Assembly: GCA_938029995.1 (NCBI GenBank)
Contig: CALHGI010000555.1
Location: 1 to 6,022, forward strand
Length of the DNA stretch: 6,022 bases
Direction of reading: 5' to 3'
Source: an uncultured cyanobacterium
Lineage (GTDB): Bacteria; Cyanobacteriota; Cyanobacteriia; Phormidesmidales; Phormidesmidaceae
Both the position numbers and the translations under genes were made by a program. The notes beneath the pieces are model-generated. The model did no database searches. It was given only the letters and a program-made list of their open reading frames with translations, and was not told where the DNA came from. This document shows positions 1-5,675 of this stretch, in pieces. How positions within the stretch are numbered: position 1 is the first letter of the stretch; the number at the start of each line of letters is the position of its first letter.

Positions 1-4
1 TTTG

Positions 5-21
5 GGTGGGCCCTGCCCACC
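5..21. repeat. GC-rich hairpin at the window edge
   Basis: GGTGGGC (5-11) and GCCCACC (15-21) are perfect 7-bp complements around the loop CCT. No T-run follows on +, so this is not a clear terminator. It could close the transcript of a gene lying left of the window, or be part of the regulatory region of the methyltransferase gene. The sequence does not decide between these. Confidence 0.45.
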
Positions 22-25
22 GTCC

Positions 26-55
26 GGTTCTTCCGGTTCCCAAGAACCTTATAAT
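26..55 (+). promoter_or_regulatory. Possible promoter with overlapping operator-like inverted repeat
   Basis: A perfect -10 consensus, TATAAT, lies at 50-55. GGTTCTT (26-32) and AAGAACC (42-48) form a perfect 7-bp inverted repeat with a 9-nt spacer, covering the expected -35 position and most of the spacer. No good -35 hexamer is seen (about GTTCTT at 27-32). A start site 6-8 nt after the -10 box would fall at about 62-63, directly before the ATG at 64, so the transcript would be essentially leaderless. The inverted repeat is where a repressor or activator could bind. This is inference from position only. Confidence 0.4.
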
Positions 56-63
56 AAATCCCC

Positions 64-786
64 ATGGAAATCATCTTTGTCCTGGTTGAACCAGAAGAAC
101 CCGAGAACGTGGGTGCTGCCGCCCGAGCCATGCACACCATGGGCTACAACACCCTGCGCCTAGTGCGTCCCAAGGCCGACTATCGAGGTGAAAAAGCCTT
201 TGCCCTGGCCCATGGCTCCCAGCACGTGCTGCAAACGGCCCAGGTCCACGACACCCTGACCACCGCCATTGCAGACTGCGATTTAGCCTGTGCCGCCACC
301 GCGCGCCACCGCTATGAAAAACACCACTACACCTCCGTGCGGGACCTGCCGGAGGCGATCCAGGCCAAGGGAGAATGGCTCCATCGCATTGCCCTGGTGT
401 TTGGTAGCGAACGCTCGGGCCTGAAGTCCGCTGACATTGATTGCTGCGATCTGTTGGTGACCATTCCCCAGCACCAGCTGCAGCCATCGTTAAACCTGGC
501 CCAGGCGGTCATGGTATTTAGTTATGTCCTGTCTGCCGAGCAAACCCAGGTGCAAATTGTAGACCAGCGTCTCAATAGTGAACCCATGGCCCCGGCGGAA
601 TATGCCAGCCTCAAACGACTCTTGCAGCAGCTGATGAACCGGGTGGGGCTGCCAGAACGCTACCAGGGCTATGTGATGCGTGGTGTGGCTCGCTTGGGGC
701 GAGAGGATCTTTATATGATCCATAAGCTGCGGGCCGCCTTTGACCATGCCTTGGAACGGGACGCTATTGGGAAAGAAAACCCGTAA
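64..786 (+). CDS. SPOUT-class RNA 2'-O-methyltransferase (TrmH/TrmJ family, LasT-like)
   Basis: This is a cytosolic S-adenosylmethionine-dependent enzyme of the SpoU/TrmH superfamily, which methylates ribose 2'-OH groups in tRNA or rRNA. All three family motifs of the trefoil-knot fold are visible: motif 1 PENVGAAARAM (residues 13-23, with conserved Asn15 and Arg21), motif 2 LVFGSERSGL (111-120), and motif 3 PSLNLAQAV (141-149). The C-terminal 60 or so residues form a helical tail ending in RLGREDLYMIHKLRAAF (210-226), like the tail of TrmJ/LasT proteins. At 240 residues it has the usual length of TrmJ and LasT. The AHGS segment (49-52) and KHHY (86-89) remind me more of E. coli LasT, whose substrate I do not know, than of TrmJ, which modifies position 32 of tRNA. 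The start at 64 is chosen because the conserved first strand begins at once. No Shine-Dalgarno sequence precedes it. Family assignment is firm; the RNA target is unknown. Confidence 0.9.
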   Translation: MEIIFVLVEPEEPENVGAAARAMHTMGYNTLRLVRPKADYRGEKAFALAHGSQHVLQTAQVHDTLTTAIADCDLACAATARHRYEKHHYTSVRDLPEAIQAKGEWLHRIALVFGSERSGLKSADIDCCDLLVTIPQHQLQPSLNLAQAVMVFSYVLSAEQTQVQIVDQRLNSEPMAPAEYASLKRLLQQLMNRVGLPERYQGYVMRGVARLGREDLYMIHKLRAAFDHALERDAIGKENP

Positions 787-871
787 ACAGCAGGGGCAGT
801 AGTACGAGCAGGCAGCCGATAAACAGTAAGGTGCCTGGATCAATATTGACGACAGGGGGTTTGTTAGGCAT
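764..871 (-). CDS. Candidate 35-residue single-span membrane protein, function unknown
   Basis: On the - strand, ATG at 871 to TAG at 764 encodes 35 residues: a short polar head (MPNKPPVVNIDPG) and then one uninterrupted hydrophobic span, about TLLFIGCLLVLLPLLFTGF (14-32), ending in SQ. The size and layout resemble the very small subunits of cyanobacterial photosystems, cytochrome b6f and NDH-1. I cannot match it to a named one (it is not PsbL, PsbM, PsbT, PsbX, PsaM or PetN as I recall them), so no function is assigned. Its last 23 bases overlap the end of the convergent methyltransferase gene. The frame continues upstream to 973, but that extension is rich in His, Cys and Pro and looks non-coding. 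No Shine-Dalgarno is visible in the 19 bases before the ATG. It may be a chance frame; the clean head-plus-span design and ordinary codons argue for a real gene. Confidence 0.5.
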   Translation of the reverse strand: MPNKPPVVNIDPGTLLFIGCLLVLLPLLFTGFLSQ

Positions 872-981
872 GGTTTTTAGGGTGATATCGGGGGGTGATA
901 TTGGCTGGTGATGCTGATGGCATCCGTCAGGTGAGTCTATACAATTGATATCCCTGAATGCCTTTCGTTGCAAGCGCTAAC

Positions 982-1010
982 CCCATGGGCCTAATGCATC
1001 GGGCCATGGG
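982..1010. repeat. Inverted repeat CCCATGG...CCATGGG
   Basis: CCCATGG (982-988) and CCATGGG (1004-1010) are perfect 7-bp inverted copies. Two further C-G pairs form after one mismatch, around a short loop that contains the palindrome ATGCAT. No T-run follows on either strand. It could be an operator or an RNA hairpin in the leader of the oxidoreductase gene about 190 bp downstream. Confidence 0.4.
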
Positions 1011-1085
1011 AAATGATGTTGGACTGAGGTGGCTACGGGGTGATTGCGACGGGGTAAAGGGGCTTTGGGGCAGGGGCTGCACAGC

Positions 1086-1115
1086 CCTTTAGTCAGGGGC
1101 CTTTAGTCAGGGGCC
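1086..1115. repeat. Tandem duplication, two 14-bp units
   Basis: CCTTTAGTCAGGGG occurs twice head to tail (1086-1099 and 1100-1113), and the first two bases of a third unit follow at 1114-1115. The copies are identical. This suggests recent slippage, or a paired binding site about 1.3 helical turns apart, 85-115 bp before the oxidoreductase start. Confidence 0.7.
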
Positions 1116-1187
1116 AGGGCTGATTTGTAAAAAACTACGGCGAATTAAGTCAATGTCCATCCCCTTGATCCATGATTGGGTGATCTT

Positions 1188-1191
1188 GGAG
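1188..1191 (+). promoter_or_regulatory. Ribosome binding site that decides the oxidoreductase start
   Basis: GGAG at 1188-1191 lies 8 nt before the ATG at 1200, a standard Shine-Dalgarno distance. It supports the ATG over two in-frame alternatives further upstream: TTG at 1176, which directly follows an in-frame TGA at 1173, and GTG at 1191, which overlaps the GGAG itself. Confidence 0.7.
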
Positions 1192-1199
1192 TGACACCG

Positions 1200-3290
1200 A
1201 TGGTTGATCAGCAAAACGGCCTGCTTAGTGACGATGCCTTGACCCGACCTGGGGATGGGGCGAGCTATAACTGTTCGATAGCGGTTATTGGGGGCTCAAC
1301 GGCGGCCTACACCACGGCCCTAACGGCCCTAAAACTGAAGCTGGATGTTTGTTTGGTGCAGCCCCAACGGGTGGTGGGGGGACAGTTTACGGCCCAGGCG
1401 TTACCTGCCTCGGACGATGGTGACCTATTGCGCCACCGGGCTGACCTGATGACCATCGACGGTGAAGAATTTGCCATTTCCCGGGGACAGCGTCTGTTTC
1501 GACAGCGGCAGCGGCAGCTACAGCCCGTGGCCGGAAAGGTGGTGGATGATCCAGGTGGTTCCTGGGTGTGCCCCCTATCGACCACGCCGGTGGTGGCCTC
1601 TACGGCTTTAAATGAACCCCTGCTGCCCTATCTTCGGTCGGGCAAACTGACGCTGATTCCCTATGCTGAGCCCACGGAGTTGTTGCTGGCTAGCGGCCCT
1701 GGCCGGCGGCGGGTGACCGGTGTGGTTTGCCAGGATACTCAAACCCAGAATTCCTTTACGGTGCAGGCCAAGATTGTGGTGGAGGCCACGGACTTTGGCG
1801 ATCTTTTAGAGGTGGCTGATTTGCCTGCGCGGGTGGGGCAAGAAGCGCGCAGCGATACGGGGGAAGCGATTTTGCCCGAAGAGGCTAGGTCCCAATGCCA
1901 GCAGTCGTTTACCTTTGATGTGCTGGTGGAGCGCACCCGCCCTGGCCAGGGGGTGCCCATGGGGGCACCGAAGGAGTATGGCCGGGTGACTTGGTTAGAC
2001 TTGCAGGAGTTTACGGGGAATTTCTGGGTCAATAAAAACAAGACCTGGAAAAAGCGCGATTTCTTTGATGCCTTTGGCATTTTTCGCTATCGTCGGCTGC
2101 AGCGGCGGGCTGTTAATAAAACCACAGTTTCCCCTGGGGATGTGGCCGTGATTAACTGGGGCACCTCTGGACATCCCCACCGGGGGCAGTGTTGTGGCAA
2201 TGACTATCGCACGGGCTATTTAATTGGCCACAGCCGGGCTGAGCGGCAGCGGCAGGTGGCCCGGGCGCGCATCCGGGCCAAGGCCTATATTCATTTTTTG
2301 CAGGTTAACGGTGTCCCCGACCTGAAACCGAGGGGCGACTTAACCTGGACTAAGGACGGCGTTGCCCTGGAGCCCTACATCCGTGAAGCTCGCCGGGGGG
2401 TCGCCTTGACGACGATTCGTCACCAGGATGTGGCGGCTCGGTTTTTTCCTAACCAGGCCCGCGCCCGCGCCTTTGACGATACCCTCGGGATTGGCCAGTA
2501 CCACTATTTAGACCTCCATGGCAATTTGATGGAGGGCCATGTAAGCCCCAAGGGTAAGGATGTGATTGCCTTGCCCTTTACCCTGCCAGCAGGTGCCTTG
2601 GTGCCTGTGGATACGGATGGTTTGGTGCTGTCGGCTAAGAGCATTGGCACCACCCACATTACGAATGCCGCCTATCGGATGCATCCGGTGGAGTGGGCCA
2701 TTGGTGAGGCTGGTGGATTTTTGGCCGCCTTTAGCGTGTGGACAGGGAAACAGCCCCGCGACATTGTGGGGGATCAGGCCCTGTTGCGAAAACTTCAGGG
2801 CTTTGTGGCCCGCAACGGCATTCCCATTGTCTGGTTTGATGATGTGTCCCATGCCGATGATGATTTTGAGGCGATTCAGGTGATGGCGGCGGCGGGGATT
2901 ATCAATAGTGAAAATGGGAAGGATCTACATTTTCGGCCCTATGGCAATGTTAGCCGTGCGGTGGTTTGTGCGGCCCTGGTCAATCTTTTGGGGCTGGAGA
3001 AAACGGTTCCCCCTAGGCCTACGTTTACCGATGTAAAACCGGGGCAGCATTGGGCCTATGACGTGATTGAAACCCTGAAGGCCCAGGGCATGGTGGCGGG
3101 GGTGGGGCGGGGACGCTTTGCCCCCAACCAGGCCATGACCCGGCAGCAGTTGGGCTGGTTGGTTAAACGGGCGATGCCGGACGCCTATGGTGCGGCTTTT
3201 GCCCAGACTCCTCAGACTCGGCAAATTGTGCAACGACGAGATCTTTCCCGGGTGTTTTATGCCCTGCTCAAGGCGAAGTTGGCGATTTAG
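1200..3290 (+). CDS. FAD-dependent oxidoreductase with C-terminal S-layer homology modules
   Basis: The 696-residue protein joins two parts. Residues 27-56 form an N-terminal dinucleotide-binding fold (IAVIGGSTAAY, a variant of the usual GGTPAG loop), followed by VVGGQFTAQ (58-66). Further on come the conserved VVEATDFGDLL, VGQEARSDTGE, PYIREARRG, and GTTHITNAAYRMHPVEW (483-499) near the end of the flavin domain. Together these place it in the FAD_oxidored (PF12831-type) family, whose substrates are mostly unknown. From residue 545 come SLH modules: WFDDV...LVNLLG (545-598), a very typical FTDVKPGQHWAYDVIETL...LVKRAM (609-659), and a degenerate third one reduced to its final helix (RRDLSRVFYALLKAK). 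SLH modules normally bind cell-wall polymers outside the cytoplasm. Here there is no signal peptide or Tat motif, and a TGA just before the reading frame excludes an N-terminal extension. No partner gene sits in the same operon. Reaction and location are unknown. Confidence 0.88.
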   Translation: MVDQQNGLLSDDALTRPGDGASYNCSIAVIGGSTAAYTTALTALKLKLDVCLVQPQRVVGGQFTAQALPASDDGDLLRHRADLMTIDGEEFAISRGQRLFRQRQRQLQPVAGKVVDDPGGSWVCPLSTTPVVASTALNEPLLPYLRSGKLTLIPYAEPTELLLASGPGRRRVTGVVCQDTQTQNSFTVQAKIVVEATDFGDLLEVADLPARVGQEARSDTGEAILPEEARSQCQQSFTFDVLVERTRPGQGVPMGAPKEYGRVTWLDLQEFTGNFWVNKNKTWKKRDFFDAFGIFRYRRLQRRAVNKTTVSPGDVAVINWGTSGHPHRGQCCGNDYRTGYLIGHSRAERQRQVARARIRAKAYIHFLQVNGVPDLKPRGDLTWTKDGVALEPYIREARRGVALTTIRHQDVAARFFPNQARARAFDDTLGIGQYHYLDLHGNLMEGHVSPKGKDVIALPFTLPAGALVPVDTDGLVLSAKSIGTTHITNAAYRMHPVEWAIGEAGGFLAAFSVWTGKQPRDIVGDQALLRKLQGFVARNGIPIVWFDDVSHADDDFEAIQVMAAAGIINSENGKDLHFRPYGNVSRAVVCAALVNLLGLEKTVPPRPTFTDVKPGQHWAYDVIETLKAQGMVAGVGRGRFAPNQAMTRQQLGWLVKRAMPDAYGAAFAQTPQTRQIVQRRDLSRVFYALLKAKLAI

Positions 3291-3313
3291 ACAATGTTAT
3301 AAAAACAGAATAA

Positions 3314-3398
3314 GTTGCGCGGTTATAAGGACAAAGTTCAGCCATTTGCAGCTATTTCTGCGCTTGTGGGGTGTCCTAGACTTCCTTATAAGCGCAAC
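3314..3398. repeat. Long split inverted repeat upstream of the ribbon-helix-helix gene
   Basis: The left arm is GTTGCGC (3314-3320), two extra G residues, then TTATAAGG (3323-3330). The right arm CCTTATAAGCGCAAC (3384-3398) is the exact complement of those 15 bases. The arms enclose 53 bp. The outer edge lies 15 nt before the ATG of the small DNA-binding protein gene and 23 nt after the oxidoreductase stop. It could be a paired operator for that protein, an mRNA leader structure, an unusual terminator, or the ends of a tiny mobile remnant. No flanking target duplication is seen. Confidence 0.6.
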
Positions 3399-3413
3399 AG
3401 AACTAGGTGAGAC

Positions 3414-3566
3414 ATGCCCACTGAACAAATGACAATCTATGTGCCCCCTAGGGTTAAGAAGGCCATTCAACAACTGGCCGCGACTAAAGAGCAGTCGATG
3501 AATACGATTGTGGTACAGGCGTTGGAACTTGCGATCGCAGAGTGGACCGCTCAAAACAGCGCATAA
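3414..3566 (+). CDS. Small ribbon-helix-helix (Arc/CopG/HicB-like) DNA-binding protein
   Basis: ATG at 3414 to TAA at 3564 encodes 50 residues. The layout is a ribbon-helix-helix domain: strand TIYVPPRV (7-14), first helix KKAIQQLAATKEQ (15-27), a short turn with Ser-Met-Asn, and second helix TIVVQALELAIAEW (31-44). Such proteins bind DNA as dimers through the paired strands; many are antitoxins or repressors of their own gene. AGGTGA (3405-3410) is a plausible but very close Shine-Dalgarno; Met6 is an alternative start that would still keep the whole domain. No toxin gene follows: the next 400 bp hold no supported frame, so it appears to be an orphan. It carries the only HIP1 octamer of the window (3531-3538). 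The surrounding DNA is more AT-rich than the flanking genes. An inverted repeat lies upstream and a hairpin downstream. Confidence 0.75.
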   Translation: MPTEQMTIYVPPRVKKAIQQLAATKEQSMNTIVVQALELAIAEWTAQNSA

Positions 3567-3594
3567 TTCCGCCCAAAAACAAAAAGTTAGGGCG

Positions 3595-3638
3595 TCAGAG
3601 GATTTTACGCTTAGGGGACACACCGTAAAATCTTCTGA
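3595..3638. terminator. 15-bp hairpin downstream of the ribbon-helix-helix gene
   Basis: TCAGAGGATTTTACG (3595-3609) pairs with CGTAAAATCTTCTGA (3624-3638) over all 15 positions if one G-U wobble is counted; the loop is 14 nt. It starts 29 nt after the stop codon. On + it is followed by the pyrimidine run TTTCTCTCTT, and on - by CTTTTTGTTTTT some ten bases later, so it may end transcription in either direction. The stem is AT-rich for a classical terminator, and an operator role is also possible. Confidence 0.55.
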
Positions 3639-3793
3639 TTTCTCTCTTCGAAAAAAATATCTTTAAAGCGGCCACCCCACGGGTGACCCATTGGCTATGC
3701 AAATTAACTGCGATTAGTCGTGGAATAAAAGAGATGCACCCGGAAGGTTTGTGTCCTGCTCATAATGAGCGTTGGTAGCTTACACCCTGATTT

Positions 3794-3819
3794 AAAGCTC
3801 AAACATCCGTTTGGGCTTT
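3794..3819. terminator. Terminator-like hairpin between convergent genes
   Basis: AAAGCTCAAAC (3794-3804) and GTTTGGGCTTT (3809-3819) form an 11-bp stem, with one T-G wobble, around the tetraloop ATCC. The arms run from A-rich to T-rich as in bidirectional intrinsic terminators, although the terminal T-run is only three bases. It lies between the ribbon-helix-helix gene on + and the photolyase gene on -, where a shared terminator is expected. Confidence 0.6.
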
Positions 3820-3964
3820 CTACGCTATGGAATAAATCATAGGAGAAAATGTTCTTTTGGGCATAGCTATGTCCGTTAGTGTGATCATTCTTTACGGTGA
3901 CTCCATGGAATATTGAGCAATTGCGCAGCCGTCTGCGGTTACGCAGCTTTTGGTTGTGCCGCTG

Positions 3965-5461
3965 TCAGTTCCGCTGGCGCCACTGGGTCGCATTGTCCCG
4001 CACGGCTTTATATTCTTCTTGGGACATTTTATCTAGGTTTTTGAGAATAAAATTCATTCGCCCCTGGTGTTGAAGTTTGTTGCGATGGCGGGCTAAAAAG
4101 TCCCAATAGAAATAGTTGAAGGGGCAGGCATCGTCGCCGGTGCGGACCTTGGGGTTGTATTGGCAACCTTTGCAATAGTCACTCATGCGGTTGATGTAGT
4201 TGGCGGAGGCGGCATAGGGTTTGGTGGCCAGCACTCCCCCATCGGCAAACAGGCCCATGCCAATGACATTGGTTTGCATCACCCAGTCGTAGGCATCGAT
4301 AAAGGCGGCATGGAACCATGATTCCACCGCCTGGGGCGAGAGCCCGGCGATGAGGGCAAAGTTACTCAGGATCATCAGCCGTTGGATGTGGTGGTTATAG
4401 CCTGTGCGTTTAGCCTGATCGATGCTTTGGTGCAGGCAGTTCATGGGGGTGTCACCGGTCCAAAAAAACTCGGGCAGGGGCTGATGGTGGTCGAAGTAGT
4501 TACCGCTGGGATAATCCTCATCCACATAGGTATAGAGGCCGCGCATGTATTCTCGCCAGCCCAATACCTGGCGGATAAAGCCCTCCACGCTGTTGAGGGG
4601 CACATCGTCTTCGTGGTAGGCCCTTTCGGCGGCTTGGATCACCTCCAAGGGGTGTAGTAGGCCAATGTTTAGGTAGGGGGACAGCAGGGCATGCCACAGG
4701 GTATCTTCCCCCGTTACCATGGCGTCCTGGTAGGGGCCAAAGGTGGCTAGCCTGACGTGGATAAAGTAGTCGAGTACGGCCAAGGCTTGGGTGCGGGTCA
4801 CGGCCCAGCCAAAGGAGTCTAGATCGCCAAAGGTGTCCACCGCCGCCACCGACGCCATCACCTGTTGGGTAATGGCGTCGGGTTTAAACCATTGGGGGGC
4901 TGGGGGATTGATGCCTTTTTTGGGGGGCTTACGGTTTTCCTTGTCGTAGTTCCATTGGCCCCCTACGGGCTTGGGCTTTTTCGGGCTGCCTTCGATGAGA
5001 ATGCCGTAACGTTTGCGACCCTCCCGATAAAACGATTCCATCAGTAAACTGTTGCGGCCGTCGGCCCATTGTTTAAACTCGTCCGCCGACCATAGGAAGT
5101 GATTGTTGGGGACAAGGGTGAGGGGGCAGGGCAGCTGTAGGGTTTTGAGTAGGCGGCTAAAGGGACGGTCGGCGGGCTCCATCACCCTGAGTTCCGTAAT
5201 GTTCTCCTGTTCAATCCACTGGCGCAGGGGCGGGGCAAAATCGGTGGCCATTTGGTAGGTGACGGCTCGGCCTTGGGCTTTTAGCTCTTCGGCAAAGTGG
5301 CGCATGGCGGACCAAACCAGGACGAGCTTTTGGCGGTGGTAGGGCCGTTGGGTGCTGTGACTGTGGGATTCGATAAAAATGACGGGGGCATTGGCGGCAC
5401 TCGCGAGGGCTGCCTGGTCTGCCCATAGCTGATCCCCCAATATCCAAATTCCAATAGTCAT
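3965..5461 (-). CDS. Iron-sulfur bacterial cryptochrome/photolyase (FeS-BCP, PhrB/CryB type)
   Basis: This is a predicted cytosolic flavoprotein that would use blue light to repair (6-4) photoproducts in DNA, or act as a cryptochrome. The 498-residue product has an N-terminal antenna domain starting IGIWILGDQLW (3-13) and a helical FAD domain with GFIRQVLGWREYMRG (294-308). Cysteines 342, 430, 433 and 446 (MNC, YCKGC, DAC) have the same spacing as the four 4Fe-4S ligands of Agrobacterium PhrB (350, 438, 441, 454, from memory). HHIQRL (His357-His358) matches its repair histidines. Trp334 and Trp382 match the electron-transfer Trp342 and Trp390, while the neighbouring Tyr391 is Phe383 here. Length is normal for the family. 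The start at 5461 is chosen because family members begin right at the ILGDQL strand; an in-frame TTG at 5521 would add 20 residues derived from a local repeat. No Shine-Dalgarno precedes either start. The gene diverges from the one beginning at 5973. Confidence 0.92.
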   Translation of the reverse strand: MTIGIWILGDQLWADQAALASAANAPVIFIESHSHSTQRPYHRQKLVLVWSAMRHFAEELKAQGRAVTYQMATDFAPPLRQWIEQENITELRVMEPADRPFSRLLKTLQLPCPLTLVPNNHFLWSADEFKQWADGRNSLLMESFYREGRKRYGILIEGSPKKPKPVGGQWNYDKENRKPPKKGINPPAPQWFKPDAITQQVMASVAAVDTFGDLDSFGWAVTRTQALAVLDYFIHVRLATFGPYQDAMVTGEDTLWHALLSPYLNIGLLHPLEVIQAAERAYHEDDVPLNSVEGFIRQVLGWREYMRGLYTYVDEDYPSGNYFDHHQPLPEFFWTGDTPMNCLHQSIDQAKRTGYNHHIQRLMILSNFALIAGLSPQAVESWFHAAFIDAYDWVMQTNVIGMGLFADGGVLATKPYAASANYINRMSDYCKGCQYNPKVRTGDDACPFNYFYWDFLARHRNKLQHQGRMNFILKNLDKMSQEEYKAVRDNATQWRQRN

Positions 5462-5465
5462 AGGT

Positions 5466-5547
5466 GTTTTTGCGGCCCATAGGATGGTAACGATTTTCCG
5501 GTTTGCGGCTGTCTTTGGCAACCGTTTTTGCGGCTGTTTTTGCGGCC
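5466..5547. repeat. Clustered GTTTTTGCGGC repeats beside the photolyase start
   Basis: Exact copies of GTTTTTGCGGC lie at 5466-5476, 5524-5534 and 5536-5546, the last two in tandem with a 12-bp period. A shortened copy, GTTTGCGGC, lies at 5501-5509. On the photolyase strand these read GCCGCAAAAAC and lie within about 90 nt upstream of its ATG. They fall at the photolyase gene's 5' edge and may be slippage products, or sites bound in its leader. Confidence 0.6.
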
Positions 5548-5675
5548 CCGGGGTTTATGCTTGGCGGTGATCGTTGAATCCATCGTTGCGGCCCTGGGGT
5601 ATGGGGCCCCTGGGAAATTGCTGATTTTCTGCATCATGACTCGAACGCTGCAGTCCCTAAGTTGGCCCCGGCGAT

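Larger units (their letters stand above)
872..1199. other. Gene-free stretch between the small membrane ORF and the oxidoreductase
   Basis: I see no coding frame here. It holds three copies of GGTGAT in the same direction (starting at 881, 894 and 906; the first two extend to GGTGATAT), the inverted repeat at 982-1010, a small hairpin GGGCT-GCAC-AGCCC (1074-1087), and the 14-bp tandem duplication at 1086-1113. Promoters for both flanking genes should lie here, but I find no convincing -35/-10 pair for either. Confidence 0.5.
3567..3964. other. Intergenic segment with several hairpins between convergent genes
   Basis: No supported gene lies in these 400 bases. They carry four inverted repeats in a row: 3595-3638 and 3794-3819 (listed separately), GG-C-CACCC...GGGTG-A-CC (3670-3688), and GCTCAT-A-ATGAGC (3758-3770). 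A small one, CTGCG-GTTA-CGCAG (3933-3946), lies just after the photolyase stop. A strong AGGAGA precedes an ATG at 3849, but that frame stops after five codons. The density of hairpins would suit a small RNA or stacked terminators. Confidence 0.45.

Noticed and set aside
490..843. Open frame on - across the end of the methyltransferase gene (117 codons)
   Set aside because: It lies mostly antisense to well-conserved methyltransferase codons and has no domain-like features; it is a by-product of the + gene.
3314..3398. Miniature transposable element bounded by the inverted repeat
   Set aside because: No target-site duplication flanks the arms (ATAA on the left, AGAA on the right), and a second copy cannot be looked for in this window.
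3531..3538. HIP1 octamer as a regulatory site
   Set aside because: GCGATCGC is a widespread cyanobacterial repeat and lies inside the small gene; I use it only as a hint of the host.
3297..3623. Open frame on - of 108 codons covering the ribbon-helix-helix gene
   Set aside because: It is antisense to a better supported gene and rich in Cys, His and Arg typical of chance frames; its ends fall in the inverted repeats.
3745..3785. tRNA-like segment with CTCATAA (3759-3765) resembling a CAU anticodon loop
   Set aside because: The flanking bases do not form a 5-bp anticodon stem, and there is no T-arm or acceptor stem pairing at the right distances.
3849..3914. Small gene after AGGAGA at about 3840
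   Set aside because: The frame from ATG 3849 stops after five codons, and the next one (from the ATG at 3869) gives only about 15 codons; neither resembles a protein.
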